Shown piece by piece: positions 5,817 through 13,239 of a stretch of DNA of 13,647 nt. Origin of the DNA: Desulfohalobiaceae bacterium (GTDB lineage Bacteria > Desulfobacterota > Desulfovibrionia > Desulfovibrionales > Desulfothermaceae); assembly GCA_021737525.1 (NCBI GenBank), contig JAIPDU010000021.1, positions 1 through 13,647 on the forward strand, in the 5' to 3' direction. The notes beneath the pieces were generated by a model. The model was given only the letters and a program-made list of their open reading frames with translations. It had not been told where the DNA came from and did no database searches. The translations under genes were made by a program, and so were the position numbers. Numbering within the stretch: position 1 is the first letter of the stretch; the number at the start of each line of letters is the position of its first letter.

Positions 5817-6593
5817 GTGGATCTGCCCATCATTCCCTGGGACTCCTGGCAGAGCTTTCTGCTCTGCTTTATCCGGGTCGTCGCTCTGATCGGGAGTATG
5901 CCGGTCTTCAGCGGGAGTCAATCTCCCGTCAAGGTCCGGGCCGGCCTGGCTTTCATGCTGGCGGTGCTCATCTTTCCGGTGGTCAGGACTCATGTCCCGC
6001 AGGGCACCCTGGAGCCCATCGGATTGATGCTGCTCATGGTTCAGGAGACCCTGTTCGGGGTGCTCCTCGGCTTCATCGCCAGGCTCATCCTCATCGCCAT
6101 CCAGTTCGGGGGAACCGTTATCGGTTATCAAATGGGATTCGCGCAAGCCAACATCCTGGACCCCCAGAGTCAGCAACAGGTGCCCCTCATGGGCCAGTTT
6201 CTCAACGTGGTGGCCATTCTGGTCTTCTTGGCCGTGGACGGGCACCACATCTTTCTGCAGGCCCTTGTCCGGTCCTATGAGGTGCTCCCTCCGGGAGGGC
6301 TGGATTTTTCCGGCCGGACCATGCCCTATGTCATGGAGTTGACAGGGGACATGTTCGTTCTGGGACTGAAGCTTGTGGCACCGGTTATGGTGGTCCTGGT
6401 CCTGACCATGTTCGCCCTGGGGATCATGTCCCGGCTCATGCCCCAGCTCAACGTGCTCATGCTCTCCTTTCCCCTCAAGATCGGGCTGGGCATTTTTCTC
6501 ATCGGCGTGGGAATGAATGTGATTGTCGCTATCCTGGGCCAAGAGTTCCAGGACCTGACCCAACGCTTTCTCCACCTTTTCCAGACGCTGTGA
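5817..6593 (+). CDS. fliR: Flagellar type III export gate protein FliR
   Basis: FliR is the single-copy subunit that completes the FliP-FliQ-FliR export-gate core. From GTG 5817 the product has 258 residues, close to the usual 260. An in-frame TTG at 5772 would add 15 residues of non-FliR-like sequence; GTG is preferred because a GGGGGAAGGA ribosome site (5803-5812) lies just upstream and the protein then begins like other FliR proteins, a short stretch with PWDSWQSFLLCFIRV leading into the first helix. Several membrane helices follow (about 12-30, 40-57, 66-90, 125-145, 180-202, 213-240). Conserved FliR features are visible: the FSGSQSPVKVRAGLAFMLA turn (31-49) and the segment GYQMGFAQANILDP (103-116). 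It ends seven bases before flhB. FliR and FlhB are neighbours or fused in many species. Confidence 0.95.
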   Translation: MDLPIIPWDSWQSFLLCFIRVVALIGSMPVFSGSQSPVKVRAGLAFMLAVLIFPVVRTHVPQGTLEPIGLMLLMVQETLFGVLLGFIARLILIAIQFGGTVIGYQMGFAQANILDPQSQQQVPLMGQFLNVVAILVFLAVDGHHIFLQALVRSYEVLPPGGLDFSGRTMPYVMELTGDMFVLGLKLVAPVMVVLVLTMFALGIMSRLMPQLNVLMLSFPLKIGLGIFLIGVGMNVIVAILGQEFQDLTQRFLHLFQTL

Positions 6594-6600
6594 GCCCGAA

Positions 6601-7668
6601 ATGGCGAATGACGAACAACAAGAGGAACGCACCGAGGAACCCACCGAAAAGAGGCGGCGGGAATTCCGGGAAGAAGGGAAGGTGGCCCAGAGCCAGGAGG
6701 TCAATACCGCTCTTCTTTTCTCCGCTGTGCTGCTCCTGTGGTACTTCTACATCCCCGAGTTCTGGGAGAGGCTGCAGGCCTTCCTGTCTTATTTCTGGCG
6801 CGAGGCTGGGAGCTTGGCCATCACCTCGGACTCCGTGGTCCACCTCCTGCTGCTCAGCCTCAAGCGCTTTGCCGTGCTCTTGTGGCCGTTCATGCTGACG
6901 GCCCTGATCATCGGAATCGCGGCCACCGCGGTGCAGATCGGCTGGCTCTTCACTCTCAAGCCCCTTCAGCCCAAGGCGTCCAAGATGAACCCCATCAAGG
7001 GCGCGGCGAGACTGGTCTCCAAAAAGGCCCTCTTCGAGGTGGTCAAGTCCCTGATGAAGATCGCCGTGGTGGGAATCATCGTGGCCACCACCATCATGGG
7101 CAACATGGACAGGCTCCTCGGCCTGAGCCAGGCAAGCCTGGGGGCGTCCCTGGGATTCTTTGTGCACCTGGCCGGGGTGATCCTTCTCAAGTGCTGTCTG
7201 GCGCTGCTTTTTGTTGCGGTTCTGGACTATCTCTACCAGCGCCACGAGATGGAGGAGGAGATGAAGATGACCAAGAAGGAGCTCCAGGACGAGAACAAGG
7301 AGACCGAGGGCGATCCCCAGCTCAAGCAGAAGATGAAGTCGGTGCAGAAGGAGATGGCCAACAAGCGGATGATGGCCGAGGTGCCGGAGTCGGACGTGGT
7401 CATCACCAACCCCACCCATATCGCGGTGGCCCTGGCCTATCGCCGCGGGGAGATGGACGCTCCCCAGGTGATGGCCAAGGGGAGCGACCATTTGGCGCAG
7501 AGGATCCGTTCCCTGGCTGAAGAGAACGACGTGCCCGTGGTCCAGAATCCGCCCTTGGCACAGGCCTTGAATAGGGTGGATCTGGGAGAGTCTATTCCGG
7601 AGGAGATGTACAAGGCCGTGGCCGAGATCCTGGCCTACGTATACAGCCTGAAGGGACAACGCTTATGA
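6601..7668 (+). CDS. flhB: Flagellar export switch protein FlhB
   Basis: FlhB sits against the export gate and switches substrate class from rod and hook proteins to filament proteins when the hook is complete. The 355-residue protein has the expected parts: a charged N-terminus (EERTEEPTEKRRREFREEGKVAQSQE region, 8-33, typical of the FlhB/YscU family), four membrane helices (about 36-52, 88-115, 145-167, 184-210), and the cytoplasmic autocleaved domain. The cleavage motif NPTH is intact at 270-273, so the Asn-Pro self-cleavage needed for switching should work. Near the end, PVVQNPPLAQALN (312-324) is also conserved. I see no clear ribosome site; the start lies seven bases after the fliR stop, so re-initiation is likely. 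The stop overlaps flhA by four bases (ATGA). Confidence 0.97.
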   Translation: MANDEQQEERTEEPTEKRRREFREEGKVAQSQEVNTALLFSAVLLLWYFYIPEFWERLQAFLSYFWREAGSLAITSDSVVHLLLLSLKRFAVLLWPFMLTALIIGIAATAVQIGWLFTLKPLQPKASKMNPIKGAARLVSKKALFEVVKSLMKIAVVGIIVATTIMGNMDRLLGLSQASLGASLGFFVHLAGVILLKCCLALLFVAVLDYLYQRHEMEEEMKMTKKELQDENKETEGDPQLKQKMKSVQKEMANKRMMAEVPESDVVITNPTHIAVALAYRRGEMDAPQVMAKGSDHLAQRIRSLAEENDVPVVQNPPLAQALNRVDLGESIPEEMYKAVAEILAYVYSLKGQRL

Positions 7669-9749
7669 ATTTCGCCCCGGCTTGGAAGAATTGGTCCCAT
7701 ATCCTGCTCCGCGGCGACATTGCCGCCTCTCTGGGAATGGTCATCATCCTCTTGCTGATGATCATCCCCCTGCCGCCCTTCCTGCTGGACATCTTCCTGT
7801 CCCTGAACATCACCACCGCCCTGCTCATCCTGATCATCAGCCTCTATACCTCCCATTCCCTGGAGTTCGCCATCTTCCCCACCGTGCTCCTGGCCACGAC
7901 CCTGTTCCGCCTGTCCCTGAACGTGGCCTCCACCAGGCTCATCCTGCTGCACGGGGACACCGGCCCCATGGCCGCGGGAAAGGTGATCTACTCCTTCGGG
8001 CAGTTCGTCGTGGGCGGGGATTACGTGGTGGGCATCGTGATCTTCGTCATCCTGGTGGCCATCAACTTCATCGTCATCACCAAGGGCGCCAGCAGGGTGG
8101 CCGAGGTGTCCGCCCGCTTCACCCTGGACGCCATGCCCGGGAAGCAGATGGCCATTGACGCGGATCTGAACGCAGGATCCATCAGCGAGGAGGAAGCCCG
8201 CAGGCGTCGGGAGGAGATCTCCCAGGAGTCCGATTTCTTCGGCGCCATGGACGGTGCCAGCAAGTTCGTCCGGGGAGATGCCATCGCCGGCATCGTCATC
8301 ACTTTCGTCAACATCTGCGCCGGATTCGTCATCGGGGTAATGCAGCAGGGAATGAGCCTGGTCGAGGCGGCCCAGAACTACACCATCCTGACCATCGGGG
8401 ACGGACTGGTGAGCCAGATTCCCGCCCTGATCATCTCCACGGCCGCGGGGATGCTGGTCTCCCGGACAGGAGGGACCTCGGATCTGGGCTCCGAGCTGTC
8501 CAAGCAGCTGACTTTCAAGCCCCGCGCCATCTGGGTGGTTTCCGGCATCCTCCTCCTCTTCGCCATTATACCCGGTCTTCCCTTCCTCCCCTTTCTCTTT
8601 CTCTCCCTGGTGCTCGGAGCGCTCGGCTTCTCCCTCACCCGCAAGCAAAAGCGTGTCAAGGAAACGTCGGAGGAGGAAGAGGTGCCGCAACAGGTGCAGC
8701 AGGAGGAGAACTACGAGGATATGCTCACGGTGGATCTCTTGGAGCTGGAGGTGGGCTACGGGCTCGTTCCCTTCGTGGACGCCTCCCAGAACGGCGAGCT
8801 CCTGGACCGCATCCGCTCCATCCGCAAGCAGTTCGTGCAAAGCCACGGCCTGATTATTCCGCCCATCCACATCAAGGACAACCTCCAGCTGAATCCCAAT
8901 CAGTACGCCCTGCACCTCAAGGGAGTGCGCATCGCGACCGCGGAGATCATGCCGGGACACTTCCTGGCCATGGATCCGGGGACCGCCAGCGAAAAGATGG
9001 AGGGCACGGAGACCACGGAGCCGGCCTTCGGCCTGCCCGCCCTCTGGGTCGCGGAGGAGAAGAAGGAAAGGGCCCAGATCGCCGGGTATACGGTAGTGGA
9101 CTGCACCACGGTCATGGCCACCCACTTGAGCGAGCTCATCAAGCGACACGCCCACGAGCTCCTCGGACGTCAAGAGGTACAGAACTTGCTTGATACAACT
9201 GCCAAGAGTTATCCCAAACTGGTCGAGGAGCTCGTGCCCAACCTGATGAGTCTCGGAGGTGTCATGCGGGTGTTGCAGAATCTTCTGCGCGAAGAGGTGT
9301 CCATCCGGGACATGCGAACCATACTGGAGACCTTGGCGGATCACGCCCCCAAGACCCAGGACGAGGACCTGCTCACGGAATACGTGCGCCAGGCCCTGGC
9401 CCGGCAGATCAGCAACAGGGCAGCGGGGGAGAACAGTCTCCTGCCGGTTATCACCCTGGATACCGAGTTGGAGGAAACGATTCAGAAATCGGTGCAGTAT
9501 TCCGGCCAGGGCAGTTATCTGGCCCTGGAGCCACGCACCGCGGAACGGCTTCTCACCAGTCTCTCCGAGCAGATCAAGCAGTCGGGCTCCGGAACCCATC
9601 CCGTTCTGTTGTGCGCGCCAAATATCCGACCGCATGTAAAAAGATTGACTGAACAATATCTGCCACAACTGCCCGTGCTCTCCTACAACGAGATAACGCC
9701 GCAGCTACAAATCCAATCCCTGGGAACGGTGCAGATCAATGCAAGTTAG
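7665..9749 (+). CDS. flhA: Flagellar export gate protein FlhA
   Basis: FlhA forms the nonameric ring below the export gate; its cytoplasmic domain binds chaperone-substrate complexes and its membrane part helps use the proton motive force. The 694-residue length is normal. The N-terminal half has about eight membrane helices (about 20-325). The conserved FHIPEP loop (about 138-205) holds KGASRVAEVSARF, LDAMPGKQMAIDADLNAG and the FFGAMDGASKFVRGDAIAG stretch. A charged linker (about 326-352, Glu- and Gln-rich) joins the cytoplasmic domain (about 353-694), which includes GYGLVPFVD, the IPPIHIKDN strand and LSELIKRHAHELLGRQ. AAGGGA (7651-7656) precedes ATG 7665, which overlaps the flhB stop. The 3' end overlaps flhF by 11 bases. 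No frame break was seen. Confidence 0.97.
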   Translation: MNFAPAWKNWSHILLRGDIAASLGMVIILLLMIIPLPPFLLDIFLSLNITTALLILIISLYTSHSLEFAIFPTVLLATTLFRLSLNVASTRLILLHGDTGPMAAGKVIYSFGQFVVGGDYVVGIVIFVILVAINFIVITKGASRVAEVSARFTLDAMPGKQMAIDADLNAGSISEEEARRRREEISQESDFFGAMDGASKFVRGDAIAGIVITFVNICAGFVIGVMQQGMSLVEAAQNYTILTIGDGLVSQIPALIISTAAGMLVSRTGGTSDLGSELSKQLTFKPRAIWVVSGILLLFAIIPGLPFLPFLFLSLVLGALGFSLTRKQKRVKETSEEEEVPQQVQQEENYEDMLTVDLLELEVGYGLVPFVDASQNGELLDRIRSIRKQFVQSHGLIIPPIHIKDNLQLNPNQYALHLKGVRIATAEIMPGHFLAMDPGTASEKMEGTETTEPAFGLPALWVAEEKKERAQIAGYTVVDCTTVMATHLSELIKRHAHELLGRQEVQNLLDTTAKSYPKLVEELVPNLMSLGGVMRVLQNLLREEVSIRDMRTILETLADHAPKTQDEDLLTEYVRQALARQISNRAAGENSLLPVITLDTELEETIQKSVQYSGQGSYLALEPRTAERLLTSLSEQIKQSGSGTHPVLLCAPNIRPHVKRLTEQYLPQLPVLSYNEITPQLQIQSLGTVQINAS

Positions 9750-11031
9750 GGTCTTCGAAGCGGAGAATATGCAATCGGCCCTGCGCCAGGTGAAACAGGA
9801 GCTGGGGCCGAAGGCGATCATCATTTCCACCCGGACGGTGCGAAAAGGGGCGACCGGCGTCTTCAACAAGCCCAAGCTGGAAGTCACCGCGGCGCTGGAG
9901 ACCGAAAGCGGGAAGGAGCCTTCGGGGCCGGATCCCAGAGGAAATACTTCTTCCCCGCGATCCGGCACCGCCCTGGCCCAGTCCGCCTACGCAAGGCATC
10001 AGTCGGGGCCCGCGGCGGAGAAGCCTTCCCCGGAAGCGCGCAGCTCCGGTCTGCGAGAGGAGAAAGGGAGCAACCGCCTGGACAATACCGCGCAAGGCGG
10101 ATCCATGGAGATCATTCGGGGAGAGCTCGCCGAGTTGCGCCAGATGGTGAAGGATTTGCGGGTCTCCGGCGGCCGGGCGGGGCAATCCGCCCCGGATGGA
10201 AAGCTCGGCGATGGGCTGGGCAAAGCGGAAGCCGAGGCCCCGATATTGGGCTCGCTTCTGCAGAAGGGCATCGAATGGGAGGCCGCCTGCAAGATCGCGG
10301 CCCGGTTCGAGGAGCGTTTCGGGGAGCAGGTCTCCCTGGGGAGCAGCTCGCCCTGGGAGGGCATCAATTCCGTTCTGGCGGAGTCGGTCCGGGTCCGGGA
10401 CCCGCTCTGGGGAGAACACGCGGGGCGGAAAAGGCGCGTGGCACTGGTCGGGCCCACGGGTGTGGGCAAGACGACCACGGTGGCCAAGCTCGCAGCCAAC
10501 TATCTCAGCCGGGTCAGCCCCAAGGTGGCCCTGGTCACGGTGGACAACTACCGCATCGCGGCGGTGGAGCAGCTCAAGGTCTATGCCGAGATCATGAACA
10601 TCCCCCTGGAGGTGGTGACCGCTCAGGAGCAGATTTCCTCCAAGCTGGCCCGGCACGAGGACAAGGACCTCATCCTGGTGGACACGGCAGGCCGGAGCCC
10701 GCAGGACGAGGCAAGCCTGCGGGAGCTGAACAGCTTTCTTTCGCCGGAGACCGGTGTGGAGAACCATCTGCTCCTTTCCGCTTCCACAAGGGAACAGGAT
10801 ATGCATAGGAGTATTCGCAGCTTCCAGACCCTGGGCCTGCACGGTCTCGTTTTTACCAAGATGGACGAATGCGAGGACTTCGGCGCCCTGTTCAACATCC
10901 ACTTCCGCAACGAATTCCCCCTGTCCTATTTCACCACCGGCCAGAAGGTCCCGGAGGACCTGATGGCAGCCGAGGGAAGGTATCTCGCTGAACGAATAAT
11001 GGATCAGACAAGAGAAACAAGCGATGTATAG
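9739..11031 (+). CDS. flhF: Flagellar placement GTPase FlhF (SRP family)
   Basis: FlhF is an SRP-type GTPase that marks the site, usually a pole, where a flagellum is built. The 430-residue protein starts with the family B-domain MQVRVFEAENMQSALRQVK and GPKAIIISTR (1-32), followed by a low-complexity linker rich in Ser, Gly and Pro (about 53-125), an N domain (about 165-230) and the G domain (about 232-425). GTPase motifs are intact: P-loop GPTGVGKTTT (238-247), VDNYRIAAVEQL (268-279), DTAGRS (315-320), TKMDE (373-377) and TGQKVPEDL (400-408). The second motif is usually DTYRIGAVEQL, so N and A are small deviations. The start codon lies inside the flhA 3' end and the stop overlaps flhG by eight bases, an arrangement expected for a pair that work together. 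Confidence 0.96.
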   Translation: MQVRVFEAENMQSALRQVKQELGPKAIIISTRTVRKGATGVFNKPKLEVTAALETESGKEPSGPDPRGNTSSPRSGTALAQSAYARHQSGPAAEKPSPEARSSGLREEKGSNRLDNTAQGGSMEIIRGELAELRQMVKDLRVSGGRAGQSAPDGKLGDGLGKAEAEAPILGSLLQKGIEWEAACKIAARFEERFGEQVSLGSSSPWEGINSVLAESVRVRDPLWGEHAGRKRRVALVGPTGVGKTTTVAKLAANYLSRVSPKVALVTVDNYRIAAVEQLKVYAEIMNIPLEVVTAQEQISSKLARHEDKDLILVDTAGRSPQDEASLRELNSFLSPETGVENHLLLSASTREQDMHRSIRSFQTLGLHGLVFTKMDECEDFGALFNIHFRNEFPLSYFTTGQKVPEDLMAAEGRYLAERIMDQTRETSDV

Positions 11032-11938
11032 CTCAGGCAATTACGAACAGGATCAGGCAGCGGGGCTCAGGCGCTTGAAGAACGAGGTGACCGGATTGGA
11101 AACACTCGAAACGGGGAGTCACGGATCAGCCAGGGTAATGGCCGTGTCGAGCGGCAAGGGCGGAGTGGGCAAGACCGCGGTTGTGGCCAATCTGGCCATT
11201 TGCCTGGCTCTGCAGGGGAAAAGGGTCCTGATCATCGATGCCGACCTGGGTCTGGCCAACATCGATGTCGTCTACGGCCTGTCCCCCAGATATACCCTGA
11301 ATCAGTTCTTTTCCCAGGGCTTGAGCCTGACTGAGATCATGACCTCCGGTCCCAATGGAGTGAAAACCCTGCCCGCGGGATCGGGTATCCAGCAGCTCAC
11401 CCGCCTGGACTCGGCCCAGAAGAGGCGCTTCATGGAGGAGCTGGAGGAGGTCCAGGAGGATTTCGATCTGGTCCTTATCGATACGGAGGCGGGTATTTCG
11501 GAGAACGTGACCTATTTCAACATAGCCGCCCAGGAAATCGTGATCGTGACGACTCCGGATCTCACTTCCATCACCGACGCCTATTCCCTGATCAAGCTCC
11601 TGGCTATTCACTATCGGGAAAAGGATTTCAACCTCCTGGTGAACATGGTCAACTCGGAAAAGGAGGGACTGGAGGTTTACCGCAAGCTGACCAAGGTCAG
11701 CAACAACTATCTGGACATCTCCATAAACTACCTGGGGAGCATTCCCCAGGACAAGCGGATGCGGGAGACGCTGCGCAAGCAGAATCCCATTGTCAATCTC
11801 TACCCCAATTCCAAGTCCAGTCAGGCCTTCAGCACCCTGACACAGGATTTGATGCGGGAGGTTCCGGAGAACAGTTTTAAAGGGTCGCTGCAGTTCTTTT
11901 GGAGAAGACTCCTTTCCTTGAACGGGACACAGACATGA
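11024..11938 (+). CDS. flhG: Flagellar number regulator FlhG/FleN (MinD-like ATPase)
   Basis: FlhG (also FleN or YlxH) is a membrane-cycling ATPase that limits flagellar number and stimulates the GTPase of FlhF. The 304-residue protein shows the N-terminal activator motif DQAAGLR (10-16), matching the DQAxxLR element known to act on FlhF. The deviant Walker A is SGKGGVGKT (43-51), followed by LIIDADLGLANIDVVYGL (69-86) and the Walker B-like strand LVLIDTEAGIS (149-159; DTGAGIS is more usual). A C-terminal amphipathic stretch (SLQFFWRRLLSL, 288-299) can be the membrane-targeting helix used by MinD-type proteins. It overlaps flhF at the start and fliA at the end (ATGA). In some species FleN also restrains a sigma-54 activator, a link that would fit the promoters here. 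Confidence 0.95.
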   Translation: MYSSGNYEQDQAAGLRRLKNEVTGLETLETGSHGSARVMAVSSGKGGVGKTAVVANLAICLALQGKRVLIIDADLGLANIDVVYGLSPRYTLNQFFSQGLSLTEIMTSGPNGVKTLPAGSGIQQLTRLDSAQKRRFMEELEEVQEDFDLVLIDTEAGISENVTYFNIAAQEIVIVTTPDLTSITDAYSLIKLLAIHYREKDFNLLVNMVNSEKEGLEVYRKLTKVSNNYLDISINYLGSIPQDKRMRETLRKQNPIVNLYPNSKSSQAFSTLTQDLMREVPENSFKGSLQFFWRRLLSLNGTQT

Positions 11939-12696
11939 TTGAAGAACGACAACAGCATCACTACGGCGTGGAAGGAAACGGCGTTTCCCGGGAGCAGCGC
12001 ACGGAACTCATCCGGATGCATCTGCCCCTGGTGGAATTCGTCGTGGACCGGGTCGCTCCCAATGTTCCGGCCTTCCTGAGCCGGGACGACCTCAAGGGAG
12101 CCGCCATGACCGGGCTCATGGAGGCTGCCAATCGGTTCGATCCGGGCAGGGGGTTTCAGTTCAAAACCTTTGCCGAGCATCGCATGCGCGGGGCTGTTTT
12201 CGACGAGATACGCAAGATGGATTGGTTTTCCCGCTCCATGCGGGAAAAGCAGTCCAGGCTGCACCGGGTGATTCACGAAGAGGAGGAGAGGCTGGGCAGA
12301 ACTCCTGATGAGCAGGAGCTGGCCCGGGCCATGGGCCTGACCCTGGACAGCTATCACCAGCTCCTGAACGAGGTGGGGCATCTGGGATGCGTGAGTCTCA
12401 ATCAGACCCTGGGCGATTCCGGGGAAGGGGACAGCTTTCAGGACAGCCTGGAGGACCATCGGGCGGACAAGCCTCAGGAGAGTCTGGAGAAAAGCGAGCT
12501 GACCGCAATTATGGCCGAGCAGATGGAAAAGCTCTCGGAGAAGGAGCGTCTGGTCGTCTCCTTGTATTACTACGAGGAATTGTCCCAGAAGGAGATCTCC
12601 GAGGTCCTGGAGCTGACCGAGGGCCGAATCTCCCAGTTGCACAGTCAGGCCCTGCACAAGCTCAAGGTCAAGATGGACAAGGCGTTGGCCGACTGA
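11935..12696 (+). CDS. fliA: Flagellar sigma factor FliA (sigma-28)
   Basis: FliA directs RNA polymerase to late flagellar promoters of the TAAA-N15-GCCGATAA type. From ATG 11935 the product is 253 residues. An in-frame TTG at 11899 would add 12 residues inside flhG and is less likely than the ATGA overlap with the flhG stop. Region 2 covers about 28-100 (LPLVEFVVDRVAPNVPAFL, then FDPGRGFQFKTFAEHRMRGAVFDEIRKMDW), region 3 about 107-175, and region 4 about 196-248 with the helix-turn-helix LSQKEISEVLELTEGRISQL. Where most FliA proteins have WxPRS after region 2, this one has WFSRS (97-101), replacing a common proline. No anti-sigma factor gene (flgM) is in the window. It lies at the end of the export block, so its synthesis is tied to that of the basal machinery. 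Confidence 0.94.
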   Translation: MIEERQQHHYGVEGNGVSREQRTELIRMHLPLVEFVVDRVAPNVPAFLSRDDLKGAAMTGLMEAANRFDPGRGFQFKTFAEHRMRGAVFDEIRKMDWFSRSMREKQSRLHRVIHEEEERLGRTPDEQELARAMGLTLDSYHQLLNEVGHLGCVSLNQTLGDSGEGDSFQDSLEDHRADKPQESLEKSELTAIMAEQMEKLSEKERLVVSLYYYEELSQKEISEVLELTEGRISQLHSQALHKLKVKMDKALAD

Positions 12697-12740
12697 TCCA
12701 AAACCCCTGCAAATCCCTCTGGCTAAGGAAGGAGCGAGAC

Positions 12741-13136
12741 ATGGATATCGGCGCCCTGGTTATCAGCATCGGCTGTGTACAGATTCTGACCCTGGTCCTG
12801 TGCGGCGTCCTGTGGTGGTGCCTGCTCAGGCAGGAACGGACCATTCACAATTTGAGAACCCGGTATGCCACGACGCAGAGCGAGGCGTCCTCGTCGGAGG
12901 GAACGGCTGAAGAGGACAAGAGCTTTCACAGTGAATATCGCGAGGCGGAGATCCGGGCCTCTCTGCAGACAGCCGGCTCGACGCGGCACAGCCCCACGGA
13001 GAAGTACAAATACGTGGCCTGCATGGCGGACAAGGGACTGGGGGTGGACGATTTGGCCCGCAGTTTCGGCATTTCCAGCTATGAGGCGGAGCAGCTGGTG
13101 AACCTCTCCCGCTTGGCCAACGGGACGCAAAGCTAA
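12741..13136 (+). CDS. Small membrane-anchored protein with C-terminal HTH-like motif (SwrB/DUF2802-like position and layout)
   Basis: I cannot assign a proven function. From ATG 12741, with AAGGAG (12729-12734) six bases upstream, the product has 131 residues. A longer frame running back to 12387 lies inside fliA out of frame and is rejected. The protein has one N-terminal membrane helix (about 5-29), a short coiled or polar stretch (30-45), a low-complexity acidic linker (46-85), and a compact C-terminal motif (88-125) reading YKYVACMADKGLGVDDLARS then FGISSYEAEQLVNL. That pattern, a helix, a G-x-D-D-L-A turn, then G-[IL]-S-x-x-E-A-x-x-L, recalls the C-terminus of DUF2802/DUF6115 proteins near flagellar genes, including Bacillus SwrB, whose gene also directly follows the sigma-28 gene. 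It starts 44 bases after fliA and is probably co-transcribed. Likely a cytoplasm-facing helper of flagellar assembly; this is inference. Confidence 0.8.
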   Translation: MDIGALVISIGCVQILTLVLCGVLWWCLLRQERTIHNLRTRYATTQSEASSSEGTAEEDKSFHSEYREAEIRASLQTAGSTRHSPTEKYKYVACMADKGLGVDDLARSFGISSYEAEQLVNLSRLANGTQS

Positions 13137-13174
13137 AGGGAACAGCTCGGAGCGTGCCGTCCGCCTGCGCCAAC

Positions 13175-13202
13175 TAAAGGATGGGGCATACTTCTCCGAT
13201 AA
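13175..13202 (+). promoter_or_regulatory. Probable sigma-28 (FliA) promoter upstream of flgF
   Basis: TAAA at 13175-13178 is followed after 16 bases by TCCGATAA at 13195-13202. The -10 box matches GCCGATAA at 7 of 8 positions, and spacing is one base longer than the usual 15. The expected start is near 13209, some 30 bases before flgF. I found no GG-N10-GC sigma-54 signal in this gap. FliA is encoded just upstream, so the factor and its candidate target are neighbours. Confidence 0.6.
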
Positions 13203-13220
13203 AAGGAATACATTCGGAGA
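13193..13220 (+). repeat. 7-bp inverted repeat overlapping the flgF promoter
   Basis: TCTCCGA (13193-13199) and TCGGAGA (13214-13220) are perfect inverted copies separated by 14 bases. The left arm covers part of the proposed sigma-28 -10 box, and the right arm falls at about +6 to +12 of the predicted transcript. A transcript starting near 13209 would contain only the right arm, so an operator for a DNA-binding regulator is more likely than an RNA hairpin, unless read-through transcripts from fliA form it. Confidence 0.45.
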
Positions 13221-13239
13221 TACAAAGGAGCAACCCGGC

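Noticed and set aside
5623..5889. Short plus-strand open frame spanning the fliQ-fliR gap into fliR
   Set aside because: It is out of frame with fliR, has no ribosome site, crosses several hairpins and resembles no known family.
7635..9668. A very long open frame (677 residues) on the minus strand opposite flhA, with similar long minus-strand frames at 3026-4366, 5649-6704, 6529-7659 and 9736-11040
   Set aside because: They lie opposite well-recognised genes. Their translations are rich in His, Gly, Leu and Gln of the kind produced by reading GC-rich codons backward, and show no domain pattern. They are shadows of codon bias.
12387..12740. Longer version of the gene after fliA, starting within fliA
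   Set aside because: The added part is the out-of-frame translation of fliA, low complexity, whereas ATG 12741 has a strong ribosome site.
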